This document shows, piece after piece, positions 41,585-50,651 of a stretch of 64,000 bases of DNA (the stretch's first letter is position 1; each line of letters starts with the position of its first letter). The translations under genes were made by a program, and so were the position numbers. The notes under the pieces were generated by a model, which was not told where the DNA came from, made no database searches, and saw only the letters and a list, made by a program, of their open reading frames with translations. This DNA comes from CAVVNN01 sp963749605 (lineage in GTDB: Bacteria > Actinomycetota > Thermoleophilia > Solirubrobacterales > 70-9), in assembly GCA_963749605.1 (NCBI GenBank), contig CAVVNN010000004.1, positions 558,001-622,000 on the forward strand, given 5' to 3'.

Positions 41585-42691
41585 ATGCGGGCGGTCGCCC
41601 GGATCGACCTCGGCGCGGTTCAGGCCAATTGCGCGCGGCTGAAGTCGACGTTGCGCGAGGGCGCCGAGCTGTGCGCCGTGGTCAAGGCGGACGGCTACGG
41701 CCACGGCGCCGACGCCTGCGCCACCGCGGCGCTGGCCGGCGGAGCGAGCAGGCTGGCGGTGGCGACCGCGACCGAGGCGGCGCAGGTCGGTCGCCGCTTT
41801 CAGCACGTCCCGTTGCTGACGATGGGCGCGCTGAGCGCCGAGGACGTCGACGTTGTCCTCTCCGCCGGTTCGGAGGTGGCCGTCTGGCGCGAGGGCTTCA
41901 GGCGATTGCTCGCCGAACGCGCCCGAGCTCAGGGTCGCCCCGCCCGCGTCCACGTCAAGCACGACAGCGGCATGGGTCGGCTCGGCAACCCCGACCCGGC
42001 CGAGGTCCTCGCTTTGGCCCGGGCCTGCGACGCCGACCCGGACCTCGAGCTGGCCGGCGTCTGGACGCACTTCGCCACCGCGGACGAACCGGACTCCAGC
42101 TTCTTCGACGAGCAGCTCGATCGCTTCGACGCGCTCGCCACCGCGGTAAAGGCGGAGTTCCCCTCCGTCATCGCTCACGCCGCGAACAGCTCCGCCGTCT
42201 TCCGCGACCGGCGCGCGCACTTCGACATGGCTCGCTGTGGCGTGGCCGTCTACGGACTCGACCCGTTTCAGGGCGACCCGGCCGAGCACGGCCTCGCCCC
42301 GGCGCTCTCGCTGGCCTCATACGTCGCCGACGTGAAGCGCTTGGCCGCGGGCGCCAGCGCCGGCTACGGGCGGACCTGGCGCGCGCCCGTCGACACCTGG
42401 GTCGGGGTGCTGCCGCTCGGCTACGGCGACGGGGTGCGGCGCGGCCTCTCCAACAACGCCGAGGTGCTCGTCCGGGGCCGCCGCCACCCACTCGCCGGCA
42501 CCGTCTCGATGGACAACGTGACGCTCGACCTCGGCCCGGAGACCGATGTCGAGCCGGGCGACGAGGCGGTCCTGATCGGCTCGCAGGGCGGGGAGGCGAT
42601 CCTCGCCGAGGAGGTGGCCGCTCGCCTCGGCACGATCAATTACGAGATCGCCTGCGGGATCTCGGCAAGGGTGCCGCGCAAGTTCGAATGA
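41585..42691 (+). CDS. alr: Alanine racemase
   Basis: A 368-residue fold-III PLP enzyme making D-alanine for peptidoglycan. The PLP lysine is in CAVVKADGYGHGAD; HVKHDSGMGRLG lies in the barrel; the catalytic tyrosine is in SAGYGRTW; and GTVSMDNVTLDLG is in the C-terminal domain. ATG follows the CBS stop by 5 bases. A good terminator follows it. Confidence 0.97.
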   Translation: MRAVARIDLGAVQANCARLKSTLREGAELCAVVKADGYGHGADACATAALAGGASRLAVATATEAAQVGRRFQHVPLLTMGALSAEDVDVVLSAGSEVAVWREGFRRLLAERARAQGRPARVHVKHDSGMGRLGNPDPAEVLALARACDADPDLELAGVWTHFATADEPDSSFFDEQLDRFDALATAVKAEFPSVIAHAANSSAVFRDRRAHFDMARCGVAVYGLDPFQGDPAEHGLAPALSLASYVADVKRLAAGASAGYGRTWRAPVDTWVGVLPLGYGDGVRRGLSNNAEVLVRGRRHPLAGTVSMDNVTLDLGPETDVEPGDEAVLIGSQGGEAILAEEVAARLGTINYEIACGISARVPRKFE

Positions 42692-42726
42692 GCGGGCGGG
42701 GCGCTTTTCCTGTGGTATGCGCAGGT

Positions 42727-42750
42727 AAGGCGCCCCCCAGAGGCGCTTTT
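42727..42750 (+). terminator. Rho-independent terminator after alr
   Basis: AAGGCGCC pairs with GGCGCTTT (one G-U) around a 7-base loop and ends in TTTT. A larger alternative fold could form between GGGGCGC near 42698 and GCGCCCC, so the region may have two competing structures. Confidence 0.7.
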
Positions 42751-42755
42751 CTGCC

Positions 42756-44177
42756 ATGAGCCTGCCCGACCGCCTCTTCGCCGCTCCCGTCCTCGTTCCG
42801 ACGCGACGGGCGTTGGGAGGTGGGGAGGGCGCCTGGATCGTCGGCGGCGCCGTCCGGGATGCGGCGCTGGGCCGTATGGCGACCGACCTCGACCTCGCGG
42901 TCGCGGGGGATCCGGGGGGGGCCGCAAAGGCGATCGCGCGCGAGGCCGGCGTCCACGCGTTCGAGCTGTCCGCCGAGTTCGGCACATGGCGGGTGGTTGC
43001 CGCCGACCATTCCTGGCAGGTCGACGTCACCGGGTTGCGCGGCGCCACGATCGAGGACGACTTGGCGGCGCGCGACTTCACGGTGGGGGCAGTCGCCGTC
43101 CCCCTCGCAGGGGGCGAGCCACTCGACCCCTACGGCGGTCTTGCCGATCTCGAGCACGGATTCCTCCGCGCGGTTGGCGCCCGCAGCTTCGCCGACGACC
43201 CGCTGCGCCTGCTGCGCGCCGCGCGGCTGGCGGCCGAGCTCGACCTCGCCGTCGACCCCGGGACGCTGACTCTCGCGCGCGCCGAGGCCGGCAGCGCCGC
43301 CGAGCCCGCCGGGGAGCGGCAGCTGGCCGAGCTGCGCCAGCTGATCGGCGGCCCCGACCCGCTCCGGGGCCTCGAGCTGCTCGACGAGCTCGGCCTGACC
43401 GCCGTCGTCCTGCCCGAGGTCGAGGAGTTGCGTGGGGTGCGGCAGGGGCCCAATCATCATCTCGACGTTCACGGCCACACCCTGGCCGTGCTCGGGCACC
43501 TGCTCGAGGTCGAGTCCGATCTGGAGCTCTTCGCGGGAGAGTGCGCCGCCGAGGTGGCCGGTCTTCTCGCCGAGCCCCTCGCCGACGAGATGACGCGCCG
43601 GACCGCGCTGCGCTTCGGCGCTCTCTTCCACGACATCGGCAAGCCGGCGACCAGGGAGGAGAAGGACGGCTACGTCACCTTCATCGGCCACGACCGCGAC
43701 GGCGCCGAGATCGTCGCCGGGATCTGCGCTCGGCTGCGCGCGAGCAGGCGGCTCACCACGCACCTGCGGGCGCTGACGGTGCACCACCTCAGGCTCGGGT
43801 TCCTCGTCCACGAGGCGCCGCTGCCACCGCGCCGCATCCATGAATACCTGCGTGCGACCGAGCCCGTCGCCGCCGATGTCACCCTGCTCACCGTCGCCGA
43901 CCGCCTCTCCGCCCGCGGCAGCGGCCCCTTCGCCACCGAGGAGGCGATCGAAGCCCACCTCGCCCTTGCCCGCCAGATGCTCGCCGCCGCCCTCGACTGG
44001 CGCCGCGACGGCCCTCCCGCCCCGCTGCTGCGGGGCGACGAGCTGGCGGCGGAGCTGGGGATTGAGGAGGGGCCGGAGTTGGGCGAGCTGCTGGCCGAGC
44101 TGGAGGCGGCGCAGTACGCGGGCGAGGTGAGCAGTCGGGCCGAGGCGGTCGAGCGCGCCCGCGACCTGCGGGGGTAG
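42756..44177 (+). CDS. CCA-adding tRNA nucleotidyltransferase family protein with HD domain
   Basis: A 473-residue class II nucleotidyltransferase. WIVGGAVRDAALGR and TDLDLAVAG form the catalytic G[GS]-DxD core, RDFTVGAVAV and DPYGGLADLEHGFLRAVG follow, DDPLRLLRAARLAAEL is the nucleotide recognition region, and LFHDIGKPATREEKDGYVTF is an HD motif. It adds or repairs tRNA CCA ends; poly(A) polymerase is the alternative in this family. Confidence 0.9.
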   Translation: MSLPDRLFAAPVLVPTRRALGGGEGAWIVGGAVRDAALGRMATDLDLAVAGDPGGAAKAIAREAGVHAFELSAEFGTWRVVAADHSWQVDVTGLRGATIEDDLAARDFTVGAVAVPLAGGEPLDPYGGLADLEHGFLRAVGARSFADDPLRLLRAARLAAELDLAVDPGTLTLARAEAGSAAEPAGERQLAELRQLIGGPDPLRGLELLDELGLTAVVLPEVEELRGVRQGPNHHLDVHGHTLAVLGHLLEVESDLELFAGECAAEVAGLLAEPLADEMTRRTALRFGALFHDIGKPATREEKDGYVTFIGHDRDGAEIVAGICARLRASRRLTTHLRALTVHHLRLGFLVHEAPLPPRRIHEYLRATEPVAADVTLLTVADRLSARGSGPFATEEAIEAHLALARQMLAAALDWRRDGPPAPLLRGDELAAELGIEEGPELGELLAELEAAQYAGEVSSRAEAVERARDLRG

Positions 44178-44214
44178 CCGGGGCGGCACTCGGTTCCGCT
44201 ACCCTCCTCGCCGC

Positions 44215-44433
44215 ATGGCCAAAGAGGAAAAGATCGAAATGGAGGGGGAGATCACCGAGGCCCTCCCCAACACCATGTTCCGCGTCAAACTCGACAATGG
44301 GCACGACGTGCTCGGCCACATCTCGGGCAAGATGCGCCGCCACTACATTCGCATCCTGCCTGGGGATAGGGTGAAGATCGAGCTCTCCCCCTACGACCTC
44401 GACCGCGGCCGCATCACCTATCGATACAAATAA
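44215..44433 (+). CDS. infA: Translation initiation factor IF-1
   Basis: A 72-residue S1-like OB-fold factor: IEMEGEITEALPNTMFRVKL, GHISGKMRRHYIRILPGDRV and SPYDLDRGRITYRYK are canonical. TACCCT lies 9 bases before the ATG. It is away from the usual rpmJ-rpsM context. Its last 16 bases overlap the convergent glycosidase gene. Confidence 0.97.
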   Translation: MAKEEKIEMEGEITEALPNTMFRVKLDNGHDVLGHISGKMRRHYIRILPGDRVKIELSPYDLDRGRITYRYK

Positions 44434-45599
44434 CCCGGCCGGGGGTCAGCCAGCTCCGCGATCAGGGCGGACCAGGCGAAGTCCTTTGCGCCGAGGCCGG
44501 CGCCGCTGCGAGGGTCGTAGTACTCGCGCAGGCCTTCGCGCTGCGCCGCGCCGATCAGCATGCGGGCGAGGCGCGACGCCTCCTCCTCGTAGCCGAGCCG
44601 GCGCATCCCCAGCCAGAGGAGCCAGGCCGAGTTGACCCAGGTCGGGCCGCGCCAGTAGCGGCGTATCGGCCCGCGGTGCCCGCCCGGCTCATAGCCCGGC
44701 TCCGAGGCGGCGACGGACGGCGGCGCGACCGGGGTGAGGAACTCGCTCTCGTTCAGCAGGTGCTCCTCGACCATGCGGCGGCCGATCTCCTCCGGCAGGT
44801 CGGGCAGGGCAAGGGGCGCGAGGGCGGCCCAGGTGATCGCATCCGGGCGGGCGCCGCCGGGCTGCGCCTCGTCGAGGAAGAGGCCGCGGCTCTCGTCCCA
44901 GAGCCGGTCGACCAGGGCCGGGGTCGCGGACGGGCGTCCCAGCGCCTGCAGCGAGAGCGACCACATCGTGTTGACCAGCGTCTCGCAGAGGACCGGGCCG
45001 CCGGCATCGCGCACCCGCCCCGCATCGAAGCCGAGCCGGCGGTTGCGGTGGACCAGCAACGGAAAGCCGACTTGAGCGCAGGCTCGCCGGCCCCAGACGG
45101 GATCGAACTTGGGTGAGGCGTCGAGCCCGGACTCGTCGGGCTGGATCAGCCAGAGCAGCCCGTCCCCCTCGAGGTCGCGGTGCTCGGCGAGCCACTCGGC
45201 CTGGGCCGCGATCCGCGGCTCCTCGGCCGGGTCGCCGACGGCGATCCGCCAGGCCCAGGCCAGCAGGGGCGGCTGGATCGTCTCGGTCTGGAAGGAGCGC
45301 CGCGAGGCGACGTTGTAGAAGGGGAGCCGGCTGAAGGAGACCGGCCGGTGCCAGAAGATCGTGTGGCCGATGAAGCCGTCGCGGCGCTGGACGGCGAGCA
45401 GGCTCTCCAGCTCCGACCGTGAGCGAGTCGGGTCGAAGCGCCGCCAGACGATCGCCGCGAAGCAGGAGTCCCAGTACCACTGCCAGGGGTATCGGCTCGG
45501 GCTCGGCCGGGTGTAGGAGTAGCGGGTCCCGTTCCGCTCGCCTTCGAGCCAGTTCTGGCGCAGGATGCGCTCGGCGATCTCGACGACGGAACCCGTCAC
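44418..45599 (-). CDS. GH63-like (alpha/alpha)6 glycoside hydrolase
   Basis: A 393-residue soluble protein. YPWQWYWDSCFAAIVWRRFD near the N terminus and GPIRRYWRGPTWVNSAWLLWLG near the C terminus match the catalytic regions of GH63/trehalase-like enzymes, including bacterial mannosylglycerate or glucosylglycerate hydrolases. No signal peptide, so probably cytosolic. The GTG start overlaps the ABC permease stop (GTGA), placing it last in the amidase-ABC unit. The sugar substrate is unknown. Confidence 0.82.
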   Translation of the reverse strand: MTGSVVEIAERILRQNWLEGERNGTRYSYTRPSPSRYPWQWYWDSCFAAIVWRRFDPTRSRSELESLLAVQRRDGFIGHTIFWHRPVSFSRLPFYNVASRRSFQTETIQPPLLAWAWRIAVGDPAEEPRIAAQAEWLAEHRDLEGDGLLWLIQPDESGLDASPKFDPVWGRRACAQVGFPLLVHRNRRLGFDAGRVRDAGGPVLCETLVNTMWSLSLQALGRPSATPALVDRLWDESRGLFLDEAQPGGARPDAITWAALAPLALPDLPEEIGRRMVEEHLLNESEFLTPVAPPSVAASEPGYEPGGHRGPIRRYWRGPTWVNSAWLLWLGMRRLGYEEEASRLARMLIGAAQREGLREYYDPRSGAGLGAKDFAWSALIAELADPRPGYLYR

Positions 45600-46387
45600 A
45601 CCGCAGTGCGACGCATCTCGCGCAGCGCCAGCGCTCCGAGGATCGCCAGCATCCCGATCAGCGCCACGATCCCCGGCCAGGTTTCCGCCCAGGTGACGCC
45701 GCCGACGAAGCCCTGCCTGGCGGCGTCGATCACCTGGGTCACCGGGTTGACCCGGGCGACCTCCTGCAGCCAGGGCTGGAGCAGCGCCAGCGGCGCGTAG
45801 GCGGTCGTGGTCAGGATCAGCGCCATCATCCCGGCCTGCATCAGCGGCGCCGCCGACTGGCTCTTGAAGTGCAGCGCCAGCATCGACCCCCAGCAGGCTG
45901 CGACCGCCGCCATCGCGGCGACCATGAAATAGGCGATCAACAGCCCGTCGATGCCGGGGAAGCCGGCTCCCAGCGCCAGCGCGATCGCGAGCACGAAGGT
46001 GGCCGGGATCAGCGCTCGGGTGCCCGCCGCCAGCACCGTGCCGGCAAGCAGCACCCAGCGTGGCGCGGGGGAGACGAGCAGCCGGTCGAGCCAGCCCTGC
46101 TCGATGTCGCGCGCCAGGTTTACTCCCGCCGCCGCGCCGGTGAAGCCGGCTCCCTGCAGCATGCTGACCGGGACGATGAAGCTCTCGTAGCTGCCGGTGG
46201 TGAAGCCGCTGAGGTGGGTCAGTGCGCCGAAGACGCCGTTGAGGCCGAGGAAGAAGATCGTTGGTGCCAGCACGCCGGGGATCGCCGCCCCCGGCACCCG
46301 CAGCAGCTCGTTCTTTGCGCGCGTCATCAGCGCCGCGATCGTCGCCAGGTTCGCCCTCCAGGTCGGCGGCGCCGCCGCGGCTTCCAT
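45596..46387 (-). CDS. ABC-2 type exporter permease, second copy
   Basis: A 263-residue membrane protein of the DrrB/ABC-2 type: a cytoplasmic N terminus (TRAKNELLRVPGAAIPGVLA), about six hydrophobic segments, and the VNPVTQVIDAARQGFVGG motif before the last helices. The ATG at 46387 overlaps the stop of the first permease by one base. It probably forms a heterodimer with that permease, driven by the ATPase upstream. Confidence 0.9.
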   Translation of the reverse strand: MEAAAAPPTWRANLATIAALMTRAKNELLRVPGAAIPGVLAPTIFFLGLNGVFGALTHLSGFTTGSYESFIVPVSMLQGAGFTGAAAGVNLARDIEQGWLDRLLVSPAPRWVLLAGTVLAAGTRALIPATFVLAIALALGAGFPGIDGLLIAYFMVAAMAAVAACWGSMLALHFKSQSAAPLMQAGMMALILTTTAYAPLALLQPWLQEVARVNPVTQVIDAARQGFVGGVTWAETWPGIVALIGMLAILGALALREMRRTAV

Positions 46388-47172
46388 CAGCCGACCCTCA
46401 GCCGGTGACGCAGCGCCCGGGCGCTGAGGACCAGGCCCAGCACGACGATTCCGACGATCGCCAGCACCGCGTCGATCAGGTCGGAGGCGGTGATCCCAGA
46501 GATCATCGGGTCGCGGATCCCGTTGACGATGAAGCTCAGCGGGTTGTACTTGGCGATCGTCTTCGCCGGCTCGATCATCAGTTCCTGGGGGAAGAAGGAA
46601 GTGGAGACGAAGAGGACGACGAGGACGAGCGGGAAGAGGCCCTGGACGACGCTGGCGCTGCCGGTTCGCAGCGCGATCGCCGCTCCGATCCCGCCCACCG
46701 CCATCGCCGCCGACGTGACCAGGACGATCGCGATCAAAGCGCCCGGGACGCCGCTCACGATCGTCGCGCCGAAGAGGAGCCCGATCGCCAGGAACCAGAG
46801 CGAGGCGAAGAGACCCAGCGCCGCGGTCCCGGCCAGGCGCCCGAGGACGATCGCGAAGCGGGGGATCGGCGCCGAGAAGAGACGGTCGGTGAAGCCCATC
46901 TCGATGTCGACGGCAAGCGCGATCCCGCCGCTGTTGCCGGCCAGCATCAGCGACTGCATCATCGCCCCGGCCAGCATGAACTGGAGGAAGCTGTCGACCG
47001 GCGGGAAGCCGGGAAGTTCGATCGCAGCGCCTGCGCCCCCGGTCTGGATCGCAAGCAGCAGGGTGGGGAAGACGATGATCGGCGCGATCAGCTGCGGGCG
47101 GCGAAAGGTCTGGCGGATAGAGCGCATCCCCAGCGCCCGCACGACGCGCAGGTTCGTTGCCAGAGACGTCAT
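46387..47172 (-). CDS. ABC-2 type exporter permease, first copy
   Basis: A 261-residue ABC-2 permease. RSIRQTFRRPQLIAPIIVFP precedes the first helix and YNPLSFIVNGIRDPMI is the conserved segment before the last two helices. Six helices are apparent. Its start overlaps the ATPase stop (TGATG). It and the next gene look like diverged paralogues. Confidence 0.92.
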   Translation of the reverse strand: MTSLATNLRVVRALGMRSIRQTFRRPQLIAPIIVFPTLLLAIQTGGAGAAIELPGFPPVDSFLQFMLAGAMMQSLMLAGNSGGIALAVDIEMGFTDRLFSAPIPRFAIVLGRLAGTAALGLFASLWFLAIGLLFGATIVSGVPGALIAIVLVTSAAMAVGGIGAAIALRTGSASVVQGLFPLVLVVLFVSTSFFPQELMIEPAKTIAKYNPLSFIVNGIRDPMISGITASDLIDAVLAIVGIVVLGLVLSARALRHRLRVG

Positions 47173-48143
47173 CAGGCCTTGACCGGCTTCTTCTCGGCGT
47201 TTTTCTCGCTCTCCTGCTCGAGGTGGTAGCCGGTCTTGGCGACGAAGACGTCGTCGAGCGTGGGGCGGACCAGCTCCAGCGAGCCGATCTCGATCCCGGC
47301 CTCGTCGAGCGCCCGCACGACGCGCGGGATGTCGGCGGACCCGTTCTCGACCTCGACCAGGACGGTTCTCCCGTCCTTGGGCGGCAGCAGCCTGCCGATC
47401 CCGCTGCAGGCTTCCTCCGCCTCTGCGATCGAGCCCTCGGCCAGTTGCAGCTGCACGTGGGGGTTGCCGATCTCGGTCTTGAGCGACTCGGGGGTGCCCT
47501 CGGCGACGATCCTGCCGCTGTCGATGATCCCGACGTTGTCGGCGAGCTGGTCGGCCTCCTCCAGGTACTGGGTGGTGAGGAAGACGGTGGTGCCCTCGTC
47601 GTTGAGCGCCCGGACCTCCTCCCAGATCGTTTTGCGGCTGACCGGGTCAAGCCCGGTGGTCGGCTCGTCGAGGAAGAGGACGCGCGGCTCGTGGACGAGC
47701 GCCGCCGCCAGGTCGAGCCGGCGCTGCATCCCTCCCGAGTAGGTGCCGACGCGGCGGTCGGCGGCGCCGGCGAGGTCGACCCGCTCGAGCAGGTCGTCGG
47801 CCCGCCGCTTGCCGTCCGCGGTGGGGAGGCCCTGCAGCGTCGCCTGCAGGCGGATCAGCTCGCGGCCGGTCATCAGCGGGTCGAGCGCCGCTTCCTGCAG
47901 GGCGACCCCGATCGAGGCCCTCACCGCGCGCGCCTCCTTCAACACGTCATGCCCGGCGACCGTGGCGCGTCCGCCGGTGGGCAGCAGCAGCGTCGTCAGC
48001 ATCCGCACCGTGGTCGTCTTGCCGGCGCCGTTGGGACCGAGGAAGCCGTAGATCTCGCCCTCGTCGACCTCGAGGTCGATGCCCTGCACCGCGAGCACCT
48101 CGTCGAAGGCGCGCTCCAGCCCCTCAACCACTATCGCCGGCAT
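47172..48143 (-). CDS. ABC exporter ATP-binding protein (DrrA-like)
   Basis: A 323-residue ATPase. Walker A GPNGAGKTTTVRML, Q-loop GVALQEAALDPLMTGRELI, signature YSGGMQRRLDLAAAL, Walker B VLFLDEPTTGLDP and a C-terminal regulatory extension typical of DrrA-type daunorubicin/antibiotic exporters. It starts 5 bases after the amidase stop. The substrate might be a lipid, drug or peptide product; nothing in the sequence decides this. Confidence 0.93.
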   Translation of the reverse strand: MPAIVVEGLERAFDEVLAVQGIDLEVDEGEIYGFLGPNGAGKTTTVRMLTTLLLPTGGRATVAGHDVLKEARAVRASIGVALQEAALDPLMTGRELIRLQATLQGLPTADGKRRADDLLERVDLAGAADRRVGTYSGGMQRRLDLAAALVHEPRVLFLDEPTTGLDPVSRKTIWEEVRALNDEGTTVFLTTQYLEEADQLADNVGIIDSGRIVAEGTPESLKTEIGNPHVQLQLAEGSIAEAEEACSGIGRLLPPKDGRTVLVEVENGSADIPRVVRALDEAGIEIGSLELVRPTLDDVFVAKTGYHLEQESEKNAEKKPVKA

Positions 48144-48148
48144 TGGGC

Positions 48149-49522
48149 CTAGACCCCGGTCGGTTCGGCCTCTTGGGCCAGCGGCGCCGTCGCCTCGACC
48201 CAGCGGCGGCCGTTGGCGCGCTCCAGCGCCTCCGCCGCGTCGAGCAGCAGCTCGTCGCGCCGCCAGGCCGCCTGCAGCTGCAGGCCGATCGGCAGCCCGC
48301 CGGAGCCGAGCCCGACCGGGACGCTGACCGCGGGGATCCCTGTCAGGTTCGCCAGCGCGCCGCCGCGCACGTTGGCCTGGTCGGCGGTAAGGGTGCCGGA
48401 GGGAAGCTCGACCAGCGGCGACTCCAGCGGCGGCGCGACCGCGGGAAGGGTCGGCCAGGCGACGACGTCAACCTGCTCGAAGAGCGCCGCCAGCCGGTGG
48501 CGCATCAGCGTGCGAATACGTTTCGCCTGCACGATCGCCGCCGCCGGCATCAGCATCCGGTACTTGACGAAGCCGCGATTGATCGGGCTCAGCCCGGGGT
48601 CGATCTCGTTCAGTCGCTGCGGCGTCACCCCGTTCATCAGCTCGGCGTTGATGATCAGGACGGCGGCCATCGTCGCCGTCTCGAGGCCGTCCAGCTCGAC
48701 CTCGCGAACCTCCCCGCCGGTCTCGCTGCGAAGCGCCTCGATCGCCGCCTCGCAGGCGTTGCGCACCTCGGGGGCGACGTCCTCGGAGACGGCGTCGCGC
48801 ACGACCCCGATCCGCAGTCCCGCCGCATCGCCCGTCGTCAGCTTCTCGCCAAACAGCGCCGAGCCCAGCAGCCGGCAGTCGGCGGCGTCGGCGCAGAGCG
48901 GGCCGGAGACGATCGTCTCGGTGACCGCGGCTACGTGGTGGCCCTCCAGTGCGGCGCGACCGAAGGTCGGCTTCAGCCCGGTCAGCCCGCAGTAGGCGGC
49001 GGGGAAGCGGACCGAGCCGAGGCCGTCGGCGCCGACCGCCCCGGCGACCAGTCGCGCGGCGACCGCGGCAGCCGGCCCGCTGGAGGACCCGCCCGGACAG
49101 CGCTCGGTGTCCCAGGGGTTGCGAGCGGGGCCGTAGACGGACGTGTTGCCGGTGCTGCTCGCTCCCAGCTCGTGCATGTTGCCGACGCCGACGATCGTCG
49201 CGCCGGCGTCGCGCAGGGCGCGGTAGGGGCCGGACTCTCCGGGCGCCGCCGGGGCGAGCATGTCAGCCGCGCCAAAGCGCTGTGCCCGCCACGGCAGCGG
49301 CCACTCGTCCTTGATCACGACCGGGACGCCGTGCAGGGGCCCTTCGGGTGCGGCGGCGAGCATCTCGCGCGAGCGCTCCGGGAAGGTCTCGACCACGGCG
49401 TTGATCGCCGGGTTGCGCTGCTCGATCCGAGCCAGCGCCGCCTCGAGCAGCTCGGCGGGGTCGAGCTCGCCCGTGGCAATCGCCGCGGCCTGGGCGCGCA
49501 GGGAGAGGTCGAGGGCGCTCAT
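48149..49522 (-). CDS. Amidase (amidase signature family)
   Basis: A 457-residue AS-family hydrolase. The catalytic triad is visible: lysine in VPVVIKDEWP, cis-serine in GGSSSGPAAAVAARL, and the serine in GADGLGSVRFPA (usually G-x-D-x-GGS). FKPTFGR-like GLKPTFGRAALEG follows. ATG 49522 overlaps the preceding small gene by ATGA. Pairing with a GatC/AtzG-like peptide suggests a heterodimeric amidase such as AtzE. GatA itself is unlikely because gatB is missing and the protein differs around the glutamine site. Confidence 0.9.
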   Translation of the reverse strand: MSALDLSLRAQAAAIATGELDPAELLEAALARIEQRNPAINAVVETFPERSREMLAAAPEGPLHGVPVVIKDEWPLPWRAQRFGAADMLAPAAPGESGPYRALRDAGATIVGVGNMHELGASSTGNTSVYGPARNPWDTERCPGGSSSGPAAAVAARLVAGAVGADGLGSVRFPAAYCGLTGLKPTFGRAALEGHHVAAVTETIVSGPLCADAADCRLLGSALFGEKLTTGDAAGLRIGVVRDAVSEDVAPEVRNACEAAIEALRSETGGEVREVELDGLETATMAAVLIINAELMNGVTPQRLNEIDPGLSPINRGFVKYRMLMPAAAIVQAKRIRTLMRHRLAALFEQVDVVAWPTLPAVAPPLESPLVELPSGTLTADQANVRGGALANLTGIPAVSVPVGLGSGGLPIGLQLQAAWRRDELLLDAAEALERANGRRWVEATAPLAQEAEPTGV

Positions 49523-49722
49523 CGCCTGATCGGCGCCTGGGAGAGGTCGGGGCAGCACTCCACCTCGACGTCGTTCGTGTCGAGTGAGAGCAGCTCGCGT
49601 ATCGCCGGCCAGAACATCTGGTGGGCGGCGCCCATCACCGCCAGGTCGACCTCGTCGGCTTCGATCCCCAGGGAGGCGAGGCCGGCGGGAATGAAGTCGT
49701 CTGCACGATCCGAGGCCTCCAT
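49519..49722 (-). CDS. Small GatC/AtzG-like amidase partner
   Basis: A 67-residue acidic peptide: GLASLGIEADEVDLAVMGAA, a Trp-containing helix, then LLSLDTNDVEVE and CCPDLSQAP. The layout of two helices followed by an extended acidic-proline tail resembles DUF4089/AtzG and GatC, which wrap around their amidase. The ATGA overlap with the amidase strongly supports a partnership. The two adjacent cysteines are unusual. Family assignment is by pattern only. Confidence 0.6.
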   Translation of the reverse strand: MEASDRADDFIPAGLASLGIEADEVDLAVMGAAHQMFWPAIRELLSLDTNDVEVECCPDLSQAPIRR

Positions 49723-49855
49723 CTGGCCGCGCCAACCCTACAGAGGCGAGATGGCCGGGATCGTGCAAGCCGGACCGCGGCAAGGCATCGACGCGGCGCG
49801 GAAGGCAGAATCCGGGCCGCAACCGGGGCTTTCGCACCGTGTTGCCTGGAGACCG

Positions 49856-50617
49856 ATGCGCCTCGAAGCAGCGAAGAACCGATTCGGCAGGGCCTGGTTG
49901 GTCGTGGCCGCCGCCTGCCTGCTCTTCGCCCTGGTGGCCGCCTCCTGGCCGGGAGCGGCCGGCTCCGCGCCCCTGCGGGTCATCGTTCTCGGTGAGACCG
50001 CCTCGACGCCGCCCCCCTCCTGCCCGGGGAAGATCGTCAAGAACGTCGAGATCACCCCATGCCGGGTCGAGGGCCACGTGACCGGCTTCCAGGCCCTGGC
50101 GGGCGGGGTGACGATGCCCTATGAGGCCCCGTTCGAAGGCAAGATCGTCGCCTGGTCGATCACCCTGTCGAAGCCATCGACCAAGGACTCGGGGACGACC
50201 ACCGACGAGGTCGGCTTCTTCGACGAATTCCTCGGCAGTCCCTCACAGGCGCGGATCGGCGTCCTGCGCCCGGTCAAGGGCGCAAAGCCGCCCCAGTACA
50301 CGCTGGTCCGCCAGAGCCCGCTCGAGGTGCTCAACCCCTACTTTGGCAGCACCCCGGTCTTCGCCCTCGACCACCCGCTCACCGTCCTGCAGGGGCAGGT
50401 CGTTGCCCTCACCGTGCCGACCTGGGCGCCGATGTTCGCCTTCAACGTCGAAGAAGGCAATACCTGGCGCGGCAGCCGGCTGCCCAAGCACTGCGCCTCC
50501 AAAGAAGACATCCAGGGAGGCCACCCGCAGCAGGTGGTCGGCAAGACGAAGACCTACGGCTGCTACTACTCCAACGCGCGCCTGCTCTACACGGCGACCC
50601 TCGTCAAGAAACCCTGA
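49856..50617 (+). CDS. Exported hypothetical protein
   Basis: A 253-residue protein with an N-terminal signal or anchor (RAWLVVAAACLLFALVAASW) and a beta-rich body: VEGHVTGFQALAGG, AWSITLSKPSTKD, LVRQSPLEVLNPYFGSTPVF, LTVLQGQVVALTVPTWAPMF. Four cysteines (CPGK, PCRVEG, KHCAS, YGCYY) may form two disulfides outside the cell. I know similar exported proteins from actinobacteria but not their function. The ATG at 49856 leaves the best signal peptide; the frame runs on upstream as a shadow of the amidase. Confidence 0.75.
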   Translation: MRLEAAKNRFGRAWLVVAAACLLFALVAASWPGAAGSAPLRVIVLGETASTPPPSCPGKIVKNVEITPCRVEGHVTGFQALAGGVTMPYEAPFEGKIVAWSITLSKPSTKDSGTTTDEVGFFDEFLGSPSQARIGVLRPVKGAKPPQYTLVRQSPLEVLNPYFGSTPVFALDHPLTVLQGQVVALTVPTWAPMFAFNVEEGNTWRGSRLPKHCASKEDIQGGHPQQVVGKTKTYGCYYSNARLLYTATLVKKP

Positions 50618-50651
50618 GCGGCGCCTGACCGGCCAGTCGACGTTCTAAGCG

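Noticed and set aside
48149..50077. Extended 642-residue amidase
   Set aside because: The extra N terminus is Arg/Gly-rich shadow of the exported-protein gene; the amidase start overlaps the small partner gene by ATGA.
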